Source: Planctomycetota bacterium
GTDB taxonomy: Bacteria > Planctomycetota > PUPC01 > JACPCR01
Direction: 5' to 3'
Assembly: GCA_030740295.1 (NCBI GenBank)
Contig: JASLXP010000441.1
Span: forward strand, 1-26,624
DNA: 26,624 nt
The notes below the pieces were generated by a model. It ran no database searches. It had not been told where the DNA came from and worked only from the letters and a program-made list of their open reading frames with translations. Each line of letters starts with the position of its first letter. Position 1 is the stretch's first letter. Made by a program: the position numbers and the translations under genes. Shown one piece after another: positions 15,501 to 22,926 of the stretch.

Positions 15501-17509
15501 TTCGCTTCCCCGGTGATGTCCTTCAGGGGAACCCGCTGGAAAGTCATGTGCGCGCGGCTGCCCTCGTACAGGATGCCGACCGTCTTGTCGTCAATCATCG
15601 ACATGCACGAATAGCCCGCGCTGCGGCCCTCATCGAGGAGCAGTCTGTGCTCCTTCGGCCATGTCTTGCCCTTATCGTTTGAAGCTTTGATGGTGAGCCG
15701 CTGCCGACCGCGGGTGCTGTCCGGATTGGAGAACAGCAGCCAGCCACCCAGGTCTTTACCCACTTCACGATCGGCATCGATCAGACTCGCCATGCAGGCT
15801 CTGGGCTCGATCAGCGACCGCTCTGAAGTCGTGTGCTCCTGCCACGTCTTGCCCATGTCGCGGGTCGTCATCACAACTCGCACGGACTTCCCGTTGTAGC
15901 GGCAATTGAGCATCAGCAGGCCGGGCTCGATCTCGACGACCTGGGATTCCGTGGTGTCATCAAAAGCGCCCGTGCCGACCTGCCAGGTTTTACCGTGGTC
16001 TTTGGAATAGATGATGGTCGAGTGCGGCAGGCGTCTCTCTTCCGGCGGATCCTGATACTGGGCAGGAAACACAATCGTGCCGTCGCGCATCGTGATGCCT
16101 TTGCCCGGCCCCTGAAGGATGAAACACCACTCCGGACGTTTGACCTGCGCAGTGATATTGATCGGCTTCGACCAAGTGAGGCCATCGTCGTCGCTGCGGA
16201 CGAGCATGAACTGCCCGGTCTCTTCCGGCTTCAGTCCCGGCCCGGAGCCGCGCCACGAACGATTGCCATGGCTCCACGTGGCCGCCACCCAAATCATGCC
16301 CGTGTTGCGATCCACGAGGACGGCTGGGTCGCCGATGCCGTCGTAACGCCACTTCGGATCGTTGCCCATGTCCATGATGACCTTCATGGGCTCCCACGTC
16401 TGGCCGCCGTCCGTAGAGCGGGACATGCCGACGTCGATGTCGCCCGGCAGATCGCCTCCGTTGCGTAGGCGCACGTCATAGACGCCGATCAGTGTGCCCT
16501 TGTTGGTCGTTGCCAGACCGGGAATGCGGTAAGTGTGAACGCCATCCTCCCCACGATTGCGCAAGGCGACACCCATGCGTTGAACGGTGGGCTGCGCATC
16601 GAGTCTGAATGTCTGCCCGTCTGAAAAGGTCACCCGCTGAATCGCCGCGCCCACGCGATGGTCGATGTCTGCGTTCGCCTGCAGCGTGCAGTCGACCCAG
16701 ATGAAGTTCTCGCCCTCTTCGAGCGCACCAGACTTTTTCGGCGGAGATAGTACAAAGGAGCCATCCTCGGCAGGTTGTGCCTCTTGCCGGGCTTTCCCAT
16801 TGCGGACACTCACCGATGCCACATCCGCTCGATCACTTGTGCCGTCAAGTGTGCCACGAAGTTCCTTGAGCGAGATCGGATTCAGAATCCCTGTCGTCTC
16901 GACCTTGAGCTTAACCAGCGGACATGCAGGAGTCCCGACCAGAGCGGGCAGCGTGACAGGCACGATTTCAACACTGATGATCTTCTGCGGTTGGGCCGGC
17001 GAGATGCGAATGTCGTCGATGAGGATGCCCGTATTCGGCGGGCTGGTCACGGTAAAACGCAACTGCTCGATGCCCTCATCAGCGAGCGGAATCTTGACGT
17101 GATTCAGGAAGGAGCGTCCGACTCTGACTTTGCTGTCGCCGTTGTAGATTTCCTTCCAGTCTTTGCCGGAGTGCTTCTCAATGCGGAAAAAGAACGGTTT
17201 GCGGGACGTCCAGCGTTCCGCCCAGAAGGAAAGAAGGCCCGACGTATCCACTTGATTTCCAATCCGAAGGATTACGCTGGTCTTCTTGCCGCCGGTCAGT
17301 TGCAGGCAGTGCTTGCCGGTTTTGGCGTGTTTGCTGTCCACAATCGTGCGGCCGGTTTCAGGCGTCCACGTCCCGACTGTTGTTTCGAGTTTTTCAAAAG
17401 GCCCCGGCCTGGCTTTCTCAAAGCTGACTTTGGAGACGTTGGGGCGTTCGGCAAATGAGCTCGACGCGAACAGCCCTCCCAGGCAGACGACCAGACTGAA
17501 CTCTTTCAT
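12527..17509 (-). CDS. Trimodular secreted sialidase - sialate O-acetylesterase - sulfatase
   Basis: One uninterrupted frame of 1660 residues starts at ATG 17509 (GAGG 9 bases upstream). MKEFSLVVCLGGLFASSSFA is a signal peptide. Residues ~25-165 look like a beta-sandwich carbohydrate-binding region, and ~170-310 like a BNR-associated N-terminal domain. A GH33 sialidase spans about 315-665: the YRIP arginine is near 326, five Asp boxes follow (STDGGQTW, SDDDGLTW, SKDHGKTW, TRDMGKTW, SNDKGKTW), then TESQVVEIEPG and GYSCMSM. A SASA-type esterase spans about 675-1170, with GQSNMEW near 770, WYQGESNA near 956 and DTGHPSNVHP. A sulfatase spans about 1185-1660, with KPNILLIVGEDHG, the formylglycine site CSPSR near 1240 and VFIGDHG. 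The chain could act on sulfated, O-acetylated sialoglycans in one place; that is inferred. It starts 10 bp after the AbiEii stop. Confidence 0.92.
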   Translation of the reverse strand: MKEFSLVVCLGGLFASSSFAERPNVSKVSFEKARPGPFEKLETTVGTWTPETGRTIVDSKHAKTGKHCLQLTGGKKTSVILRIGNQVDTSGLLSFWAERWTSRKPFFFRIEKHSGKDWKEIYNGDSKVRVGRSFLNHVKIPLADEGIEQLRFTVTSPPNTGILIDDIRISPAQPQKIISVEIVPVTLPALVGTPACPLVKLKVETTGILNPISLKELRGTLDGTSDRADVASVSVRNGKARQEAQPAEDGSFVLSPPKKSGALEEGENFIWVDCTLQANADIDHRVGAAIQRVTFSDGQTFRLDAQPTVQRMGVALRNRGEDGVHTYRIPGLATTNKGTLIGVYDVRLRNGGDLPGDIDVGMSRSTDGGQTWEPMKVIMDMGNDPKWRYDGIGDPAVLVDRNTGMIWVAATWSHGNRSWRGSGPGLKPEETGQFMLVRSDDDGLTWSKPINITAQVKRPEWCFILQGPGKGITMRDGTIVFPAQYQDPPEERRLPHSTIIYSKDHGKTWQVGTGAFDDTTESQVVEIEPGLLMLNCRYNGKSVRVVMTTRDMGKTWQEHTTSERSLIEPRACMASLIDADREVGKDLGGWLLFSNPDSTRGRQRLTIKASNDKGKTWPKEHRLLLDEGRSAGYSCMSMIDDKTVGILYEGSRAHMTFQRVPLKDITGEAKPGPQKIPEAKLRLPQVFGDHMVLQADAPLPVWGQSKPGSQVTVTLGDEQTSTEADGRGKWLVRFPSLKVSTQPITMTVKSGDKTVTVKDILVGEVWVCAGQSNMEWRVSQSANARQELSAAGLPNIRLLNLVGGARGSSGGYTADQLDRLSPEKFSQGNWAIASSQTAAGFSAVGWYFGRRLHEELKTPIGLINPAVGGTPAEAWIPREALEADPSLKGHVAGNWLDNPLLGEFCRTRGIQNLLRAIQAGENIPGDDLGPNHSFKPGYMWEAGIAPLIPYAIRGTIWYQGESNAETPERVMEHSKVFPLLIREWRAEWGQGDFPFLFVQLPALNRPQWPLFRDQQRRMLNKLDNVGMAITIDTGHPSNVHPTDKKPVGERLARWALGATYGRKNLGEHSGPLYRSHKIAGNSMVLSFDHLGTMFQTGPPLRHFEIAGEDGLFHPAAAKRVGQTVVVTSPEVKAPRHARYAWKPWLNPPVNFFNQDALPASPFTTQSNEDLANGRKQKPTKEKGKPRTSNAGKPNILLIVGEDHGVELSCYGDPVIKTPHIDKLASDGILFESGYVTQSVCSPSRSTIFTGLYPHQNGHLGLATHQYAMYRKWPTTYSLLKKAGYRTGLIGKTHINPADAVEASVDFRYQKKSNFSKRKVADYALKAGEFFRAGDEPFFMTVNYPDAHWPLQGKVNGLPETQVDSKRVQVMPYIGGENPRMRKVVQNYYDCMLRLDACVGQLLKQLEDSGKADNTLVVFIGDHGAQMGRGKVTVYEGGMRVPYIVRWPGVSKPNVRSKALVSTTDLLPTFMDAAGVPAPTGLPGKSLRPALKGTADRGFREYLACERNCDAAQLTFPQRTIRDARYKLIHSPVRDREDPAARYYRVHGASHWAGCLTDEELAGASEQTKAGYARWLNPPEYQLYDLQDDPHEWNDLSADPKHAKVKKRLQAALKRWQDDTRDPLADPGKLRMLMKENDAVFKAKRRSPKDGWQYLKYLAFD

Positions 17510-17519
17510 GGAAGCAGCC

Positions 17520-18341
17520 TCATCTTTCCTGGCCTCTATTCTGCGACAGTAGTGGAAACAGGACCTCCCGTGAAACGAAGGCGACATCCTGTTCTCGCTC
17601 GAGGAATGGGGTGATCTCTCGGCGTACCTGTGCCCAATCGACAGTGTCCAGCTTGTCCCTGACGAGGCTGCACCAGTTCGTGGTCGTGACGGTGGGTCCC
17701 TCCCATCCGGTCTGGCTGAGGGCGTTGTTGAGCTGGAGAAGATTCGGCGCCGGCCAATCGGGGTCCGAGAGGTACCAGGCGAGATCGTAGAGATCGCGAC
17801 CCTTGGTGTACTTGCGAGTCAGCACTGCGTGCAGTTTCCCTGCGAAGAGTGACGAACGATCGTAGTGCAGGAGGTTCAGCATGACAAAGCGGCGTACGAC
17901 ACGCGTCTCGGTCTGTGCTCCTTCCGGGGGATTGGTATCGATCTCGACCTTTACCGCAAACACCTCGTCGTCATGCGGAGAGAGCCCGATTTCGTAGAGG
18001 AGCCCACGGAACTTCACGAAAGCTGAGGCCACCGCCGCCCTCGTACGCGCCTTGACCTCCACGTCATAGGCTTCCGCGCGGAGGTCGTTTCGCACCAGAT
18101 CCATCAGCTTCTCGAACCGCGCCGGCCCCGGCCTGGTGAGTGAGAAGTCGAGGTCTTCGGAGTAGCGGGGCAGCCGGAAAAGGAAACGCAGCGCAGTGCC
18201 GCCGACAAAGGCCCAATCTGTAAAGGCGCCGTGGTCCTGGAGCGCCAGGAGAATCCGAGCCTGCAGGTACTCTCGCGCCGTGCTGCGCCGACGGAAGTCA
18301 TTGGGTTCATCGCGGATGGCGTCGATCAGAATCGGTTTCAT
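17520..18341 (-). CDS. AbiEii/AbiGii-family nucleotidyltransferase toxin
   Basis: The start ATG 18341 is chosen because AGGAG precedes it and it follows the antitoxin stop by 1 bp (TGA-G-ATG). The 273-residue product carries the AbiEii (PF08843) nucleotidyltransferase core: FVGGTALRFLFRLPRYSEDLDFSL (45-68), with the GG pair and the DxD of SEDLDF. Later come AVKVEIDTN, the SLFAGKLHAVLTRKYTKGRDLYDLAWYLSD helix with K and RDxYD, and a helical C-terminus. Family members act as toxins of type IV-classed systems; related enzymes transfer nucleotides, some to tRNA acceptor ends, and stop growth during phage infection. The stop lies 10 bp before the trimodular sialidase gene in the same direction, an unusual spacing for a defence pair. 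Confidence 0.92.
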   Translation of the reverse strand: MKPILIDAIRDEPNDFRRRSTAREYLQARILLALQDHGAFTDWAFVGGTALRFLFRLPRYSEDLDFSLTRPGPARFEKLMDLVRNDLRAEAYDVEVKARTRAAVASAFVKFRGLLYEIGLSPHDDEVFAVKVEIDTNPPEGAQTETRVVRRFVMLNLLHYDRSSLFAGKLHAVLTRKYTKGRDLYDLAWYLSDPDWPAPNLLQLNNALSQTGWEGPTVTTTNWCSLVRDKLDTVDWAQVRREITPFLEREQDVAFVSREVLFPLLSQNRGQER

Positions 18342-18342
18342 C

Positions 18343-18966
18343 TCAGGGCTCCTCTTCCCAAAGCGCCAGCAGACGTCGGACGGCCCGCTCGACCTTGGCG
18401 GAGCCACTTCGCTCAGCGCCCCCGTGCAAGTTGTCGAGATCGAAGTACTCGGGCCTCGACATACGCAACTCGCGCAGGTATTCGACCTGGTCACTGTGAG
18501 GCGTCAGGTAGAGCAGATCGATGAGCGCTTTCTGTGGGCTGGCCAGCAGGGCCCGCTGGTCCCGTGAGACCTCGACCTCTGCGAAGCCAAAAAACAGCCG
18601 GGGGTTCACATGCTGGAACTGAAAACGCCCAATGGGGGTGGTGAGCTCCTCGGGGCGCCCAGTCGTCACACTGGTGGTGACCGGCACGTATTCCGGAATC
18701 ATGCCGTAGTGCGACAGCGCGGTCTGAAGGCTGACGTAGGAGGCTTTCTTGAGAGCGTTAGCGGCCGCGAACGGGTGAGCCGCCGCGTTTGAGTATGGCT
18801 CTGTGAGTATGTACACGCCTCTTCTCAACCTGAGCACGCGCCCACTCTTGACCCATCGATCCAATTGCCGTCTGACATTGGCTGGTGAACGCTGCCCCGA
18901 GAGAATCTGACCCGTGCGGAACAGACCGCCCGGTGAAACTTTGGTGGACAATTCTTGTATTTTCAT
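18343..18966 (-). CDS. AbiEi-family antitoxin, winged-helix repressor
   Basis: The start ATG 18966 gives 207 residues (MKIQELSTKVSPGGLFRTGQIL). The frame opens upstream to 19059 but would overlap the GntR gene. The N-terminus (residues ~15-60) is a winged helix: ILSGQRSPANVRRQLDRWVKSGRVLRLRRGVYIL. The C-terminal half (AYVSLQTALSHYGMIPEY, then TTPIGRFQFQHVNPRLFFGF, ASPQKALIDLLYL) is the AbiEi antitoxin domain. AbiEi proteins repress their own operon by binding inverted repeats and counteract the toxin. The adjacent AbiEii gene with a 1-bp gap confirms the pair. The ribosome site is poor, and 36 AT-rich bases separate this gene from the GntR stop. Confidence 0.9.
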   Translation of the reverse strand: MKIQELSTKVSPGGLFRTGQILSGQRSPANVRRQLDRWVKSGRVLRLRRGVYILTEPYSNAAAHPFAAANALKKASYVSLQTALSHYGMIPEYVPVTTSVTTGRPEELTTPIGRFQFQHVNPRLFFGFAEVEVSRDQRALLASPQKALIDLLYLTPHSDQVEYLRELRMSRPEYFDLDNLHGGAERSGSAKVERAVRRLLALWEEEP

Positions 18967-19003
18967 TGCATTAAGATGACGTAAATGTCTAATTTGTGCA
19001 ACA
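18967..19003 (-). promoter_or_regulatory. AT-rich gap that may hold the abiE promoter
   Basis: The 37 bases between the GntR stop and the antitoxin start are much richer in A/T than the surroundings. They contain TTGCAC on the minus strand as a possible -35. No matching -10 or AbiEi-type palindrome is clear, so read-through from the GntR promoter is equally possible. Confidence 0.25.
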
Positions 19004-19690
19004 TCAACGCCGTCGGAGCTGCCGCAGTACACTCTTACGTCCACGCTGAATCTGTGCACTCATCAGGTCACGTGCACGCCGGGCGTCCCGTCTTTTCAAA
19101 GCCTCAATTAATTCACGTTTCCCCAGACAAGTCGCCTTAGCGACTTCTTCGTCGAGCACTTTCGGACTGTTCCGCTGTGCATCAAAAATCTCTCCTATGG
19201 CGCGATACTCGCGAGTCACCTTGGCGAGCAGTGGATTACGCGAGGCATCAATGAGCAGTTCATGAAAGAGCTGTTCTTGATCAAGCCAGGCGTTTAACTG
19301 ACGTTTGGTCGCGTACCCTCTCGACTGTCCTGCGATATCGTCCCGTAACTGCTCGGCTTCATCCACGATCGATTCGAGCTCCTCCAACTCATCTTCAGTG
19401 ATGAACCTTGCAGCCTCGCTGGCGGCAGCACTTTCCAACGCATCCCGCAGGACATAGAGGTTGTCCAGATCTTGCCGATCCGTCTTTCGGACAAAAGCCC
19501 CGGCGCCCGGGATACGATCCACCAACCCCTCGTTGGCAAGCCTTGTGATGGCTTCACGCACAGGTACGACGCTGACCCCAATCTCAGCAGCCAGCGAACG
19601 GTTGACGAGTTGGTCACCTGAGCTCAGCTCGCCAGCAGCAAGTTTATTCTTCAGGTAATGATAAGACCGGTCTGCTAGATTCTGTTCCAT
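19004..19690 (-). CDS. GntR-family regulator (FadR/FCD subfamily)
   Basis: The start ATG 19690, with GGGGA 9 bases upstream, gives 228 residues. Residues ~8-75 form the GntR winged helix: SYHYLKNKLAAGELSSGDQLVNRSLAAEIGVSVVPVREAITRLANEGLVDRIPGAGAFVRK. An all-helical FCD ligand-binding domain follows (LYVLRDALESAAASEAARFI, then QEQLFHELLIDASRNPLL, with conserved D/H metal-type positions). Members bind a sugar acid or similar effector and lose DNA affinity. It is divergent from the mutarotase/symporter gene across a 111-bp gap with a perfect palindrome, the usual arrangement for self- and target control. A sialate-responsive NanR-like role is inferred from the neighbours, not from the sequence. 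It probably shares a transcript with abiEi, abiEii and the trimodular enzyme. Confidence 0.9.
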   Translation of the reverse strand: MEQNLADRSYHYLKNKLAAGELSSGDQLVNRSLAAEIGVSVVPVREAITRLANEGLVDRIPGAGAFVRKTDRQDLDNLYVLRDALESAAASEAARFITEDELEELESIVDEAEQLRDDIAGQSRGYATKRQLNAWLDQEQLFHELLIDASRNPLLAKVTREYRAIGEIFDAQRNSPKVLDEEVAKATCLGKRELIEALKRRDARRARDLMSAQIQRGRKSVLRQLRRR

Positions 19691-19717
19691 CTGATCGTCC
19701 CCGTGGCAGTTGCAGTA

Positions 19718-19749
19718 TTGTGATATCATGTTATTACATGATATCACAA
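19718..19749. promoter_or_regulatory. Perfect inverted repeat, probable GntR operator over divergent promoters
   Basis: TTGTGATATCATG (19718-19730) is repeated inverted at 19737-19749 with a 6-base centre TTATTA; all 13 arm bases match. Each arm holds the palindrome TGATATCA, so two dimers could bind 18 bases apart. Because of the symmetry, TTGTGA and TATCAC form a -35/-10 pair with an 18-base spacer on each strand. Bound regulator would cover both promoters, toward the GntR gene and toward the symporter. TGCA flanks both sides (19711-19714 and 19752-19755). Confidence 0.75.
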
Positions 19750-19801
19750 CGTGCAACGAGTCACGCGTTTTCTCTGCTGCAACCACCCGGAACTACGAGT
19801 T

Positions 19802-22558
19802 ATGGCCAGAAGCGGATTCCTTATGATTCTCCTTGCCGCCTGCTTCATCACGAACATTGGATATTCCGGGGACGCGCCCGTCACCCAGCTCGTATGGGAG
19901 CAATTGCCAGCTCTTCCCCCGACGGAGGGGAAGGACGTGCAGCCAGGCGTCGCCGGGCCTTTTGTGGGTAACCACAATGGTGCGGTCATTCTTGCGGGTG
20001 GTGCGAACTTTCCGGACGGGATGCCATGGGAGGATGGGCCCAAGGTTTACCACAAGGATGTATTTGTCCTGATGAAGGAGGGCGGCTCGTTCAGGTGGAA
20101 GCAGTCCGAAGTGAAATTGCTCGATACGGTCGGGTACGGCGCGGCGGTTTCACATTCTACCGGCGTCATCTGCATGGGCGGCGAATCCAAAGATCCGCCC
20201 GTTGATGGAAAGCAGGCTCGACACCTGTCTGACAAGGTTTTCTCGCTCAAGTGGGAAAGCGGGAAGATTGTCGTGGATGACAAGTTTCCGCCATTGCCGA
20301 AACCTGCCATGGGCCTTGGTGCTGACCTCATTGGAAATGTCATTTACGTCGCCGGTGGGGACAGCGGCGCTGGCGCGAGCACAATTTTCTGGTCTCTTGA
20401 TCTCAGTAAACGTGGCGGCGATGGTTTCGAATGGGAAGTGCTCCCCCCGTGGCCGGGTAAGCCCCGTGTGCTGGCCCTGTGCGCTGCACAGAATGATGGG
20501 GCTTCAAAGAAGTTCTTTCTCTTCAGCGGGCGCAACCCTCGGGGCGATACCACAGACTACCTGACCGACGCGTGGCAGTTCGATGCCGGCTCGAAAAAGT
20601 GGTCGCAGTTGCCCGACATATCTGTGGCAGGTCAGCAGCGCTGCGTGATGGCGGGTACGGCGACCTCCATTGGCATCCATCACATTCTCATTGTCGGTGG
20701 CGGCAACGGCGTACTCTTCCAGCGTCTTGCCCACGACCTGCCAGCCGCCATCAAAGCGGCGGAGGCGAACGGGGATGCCGCGACGAAAGCAAAGCTCGAA
20801 GCGGAGAAACTCGGCATCCTGACGAATCATCCCGGGTTCAGTAAGGATGTCCTCGCCTATCACACGGTCACGAAGACATGGTCGAGCATCGGTTCAATCG
20901 TCGGTGACAGTCCCGTTACTGCGGGCATCACAAAACTGGATGGACGGATCATCGTCCCGACCGGCGAGAAGAGCCCTGGCATTCGAACGACCCAGGTACT
21001 GAGCCTGGAACTCTCACGAAAAACTACATTCGGGACGCTCAATTATGCGGTGCTGGCAATCTACCTTGCCGGTGTGATGCTCAATGGGCTCTACTTTTCA
21101 CGCAAGATGAAGACGACCGACGATTTCTTCAAGGCCGGGTCGCGCATCCCCTGGTGGGCGGCCGGCATCAGCATATTTGGAACGCAGCTCAGCGCGATTA
21201 CGTTCATAGCGATTCCGGCAAAGGTCTACGGCACGGACTGGCGGCTCTTCGTCGGACAGCTCGCCATCATCATGATCGCGCCGTTCATCATTCACCTCTT
21301 CCTCCCGTTCTATCGCCGTCTGAACGTGACCACTGCGTACGAATACCTTGAGAAGCGGTTCAATGTTTTCGTCAGGTGTTTCGGCAGTGTCATGTTCATG
21401 TTCCTGCAGTTCGCACGGATCGGGATCGTCCTTTACCTGCCCTCGATTGCGCTTTCGATCGTGACCGGAATGAGCGTTGACTTGTGCATTCTGCTGATGG
21501 GTGGCATGTGCATCGTCTACACTGTCTTCGGCGGCATGGAGGCGGTTATCTGGACGGACGTCACACAAGTGATCATCCTCGCCGGCGGAGCGTTGCTCTG
21601 TCTGGTTCTGATTCCGATGGAGATTCCCGGCGGGTGGAACGGCATGATCGAACTGGCTGACGAGGCCGGCAAGTATCGTCTGCTGGACTTTCGCTGGGCA
21701 CCCGGAACTACAGCGTTCATCATCGTCCTGCTCGGCTCGTTATCCGGAAACCTGATCAGCTACGGAACAGATCAGGCCGTGGTCCAGCGATACCTGACTA
21801 CCAAAGATGAAGCCGCCTCGGCTCGCAGTATCTGGACGAACGCGCTGCTGACGATTCCGGCTTCCCTTATCTTCTTCGGCATCGGCTCGGCACTTTTCGC
21901 GTATTACAAATCACATCCGGAGAATCTGTTTCCTGGACTCAACAAAATCGAGGCCCTGTTCCCGATGTTTATCGTTGAACAACTGCCCGCAGGGATCGCC
22001 GGTCTGCTCATTGCCGGTGTGTTCGCTGCATCCATGTCAAGTCTCGACAGCGCGATGAACAGCGTTTCCGCGGCATTGACAACCGATTTTTATCGACGTT
22101 TCAAAGGGGAAGTGTCTGAATCGGCATGCCTCAAAGTCGCCCGCGTCGCCACGGTCACGGTAGGGCTCCTGGGCACAGGCTTCGCTCTCGCGATGGCCCA
22201 CACCGACGTTAAGTCTCTCTGGGATCAGTTCGCCTTCTTCCTGGGCCTCTTCGGCGGAGGGTTGGGGGGGATCTTCCTGTTAGCGATCTTCACGCGAAAA
22301 ACTCACGGGTCAGGTGCGGCCATGGGTCTCATCGGAAGCGGAGTCGTCCAGTTCCTGTTGATCAGCTTCACCTCGATGAACAAATGGTTCTTTGCCTTCA
22401 CAGGTCTTTTTTCCTGTCTGCTCATCGGATACATCGCCAGCCTGGTATTACCGGGCGTAAAGAAAGATGACGAGGGGCTGACCATCTACACGCTTGGGAA
22501 GGATCGTATTTCTTCGCAGACTGCCCTGCGAAGCAGTGGCCCTGCGGGCACATCATGA
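19802..22558 (+). CDS. Fused Kelch mutarotase (NanM-like) and SSS sodium symporter
   Basis: The frame opens at GTG 19751, but ATG 19802 gives a clear signal peptide (MARSGFLMILLAACFITNIGYSGDA). The product has 918 residues. Residues ~30-400 are Kelch-like blades (FVGNHNGAVILAGGANFPDG, GYGAAVSHSTGVICMGGE, ALCAAQNDGASKKFFLFSGR), matching the cyclically permuted sialate mutarotase NanM type. From ~413 there is a complete SSS transporter of about 13 membrane spans: LNYAVLAIYLAGVMLNGLYFSRK, GSRIPWWAAGISIFGTQLSAITF, GTDQAVVQRYLTTKDEA near 655 and SSLDSAMNSVSAALTTDFYRRF. The periplasmic propeller would convert the released alpha sugar to the beta anomer next to the importer. Sodium-coupled sialic acid uptake is the best guess. 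It is divergent from the GntR gene. Confidence 0.9.
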   Translation: MARSGFLMILLAACFITNIGYSGDAPVTQLVWEQLPALPPTEGKDVQPGVAGPFVGNHNGAVILAGGANFPDGMPWEDGPKVYHKDVFVLMKEGGSFRWKQSEVKLLDTVGYGAAVSHSTGVICMGGESKDPPVDGKQARHLSDKVFSLKWESGKIVVDDKFPPLPKPAMGLGADLIGNVIYVAGGDSGAGASTIFWSLDLSKRGGDGFEWEVLPPWPGKPRVLALCAAQNDGASKKFFLFSGRNPRGDTTDYLTDAWQFDAGSKKWSQLPDISVAGQQRCVMAGTATSIGIHHILIVGGGNGVLFQRLAHDLPAAIKAAEANGDAATKAKLEAEKLGILTNHPGFSKDVLAYHTVTKTWSSIGSIVGDSPVTAGITKLDGRIIVPTGEKSPGIRTTQVLSLELSRKTTFGTLNYAVLAIYLAGVMLNGLYFSRKMKTTDDFFKAGSRIPWWAAGISIFGTQLSAITFIAIPAKVYGTDWRLFVGQLAIIMIAPFIIHLFLPFYRRLNVTTAYEYLEKRFNVFVRCFGSVMFMFLQFARIGIVLYLPSIALSIVTGMSVDLCILLMGGMCIVYTVFGGMEAVIWTDVTQVIILAGGALLCLVLIPMEIPGGWNGMIELADEAGKYRLLDFRWAPGTTAFIIVLLGSLSGNLISYGTDQAVVQRYLTTKDEAASARSIWTNALLTIPASLIFFGIGSALFAYYKSHPENLFPGLNKIEALFPMFIVEQLPAGIAGLLIAGVFAASMSSLDSAMNSVSAALTTDFYRRFKGEVSESACLKVARVATVTVGLLGTGFALAMAHTDVKSLWDQFAFFLGLFGGGLGGIFLLAIFTRKTHGSGAAMGLIGSGVVQFLLISFTSMNKWFFAFTGLFSCLLIGYIASLVLPGVKKDDEGLTIYTLGKDRISSQTALRSSGPAGTS

Positions 22559-22926
22559 GCGTGCTGATCGTTGATGAGGGAACAACGTTTAATTCTACGA
22601 ATGCGCTGCTGGGGCAAGAGACGGCCGAAGACGACCATCCTACGAAGGAATGGCTTAAGCGGTCTTGGCATTGCCTTCACCATCGTGGCATGGGCGTCTC
22701 GCCCGTGGTCAAAGGACCTACGATCTCACCTTCTATGAAAAAAGAAAAGTGATAACTGCGCTCTCGCGCAACCATTACAGGGCTGGACGTGGGCCTGTTA
22801 CCATTGCCCGGGGCGGAGCGGCACCACCGCCGACGCCAGTTCCATCACTCATCCGTTCTTCTCTGCTCGTCTGCATCCATTTGTCTGACACCATGCTTCT
22901 GCCTCCACTTTCAACGATTAACAGAA
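22559..22926. other. Intergenic region without a supported gene
   Basis: These 368 bp lie between the symporter stop and the peptidase start. A 65-codon frame from 22555 overlaps the symporter stop as ATGA but has no recognisable protein features and runs through a hairpin repeat. The second half has little structure. A promoter for the peptidase group may be here, though none is clear. Confidence 0.5.
22689..22707. repeat. CATGGGCG hairpin, dispersed-type repeat or terminator
   Basis: CATGGGCG (22689-22696) pairs with CGCCCGTG (22700-22707) with one wobble pair and a 3-base loop. It lies 131 bases after the symporter stop. The GTGGCATGGGCGTCTCGCCC core resembles a common dispersed motif of planctomycete noncoding DNA. 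It may end the symporter transcript, but no T-tract follows. Confidence 0.5.

Noticed and set aside
22555..22752. 65-codon frame overlapping the symporter stop
   Set aside because: The ATGA overlap is attractive, but the peptide has no family resemblance and crosses the CATGGGCG hairpin repeat.
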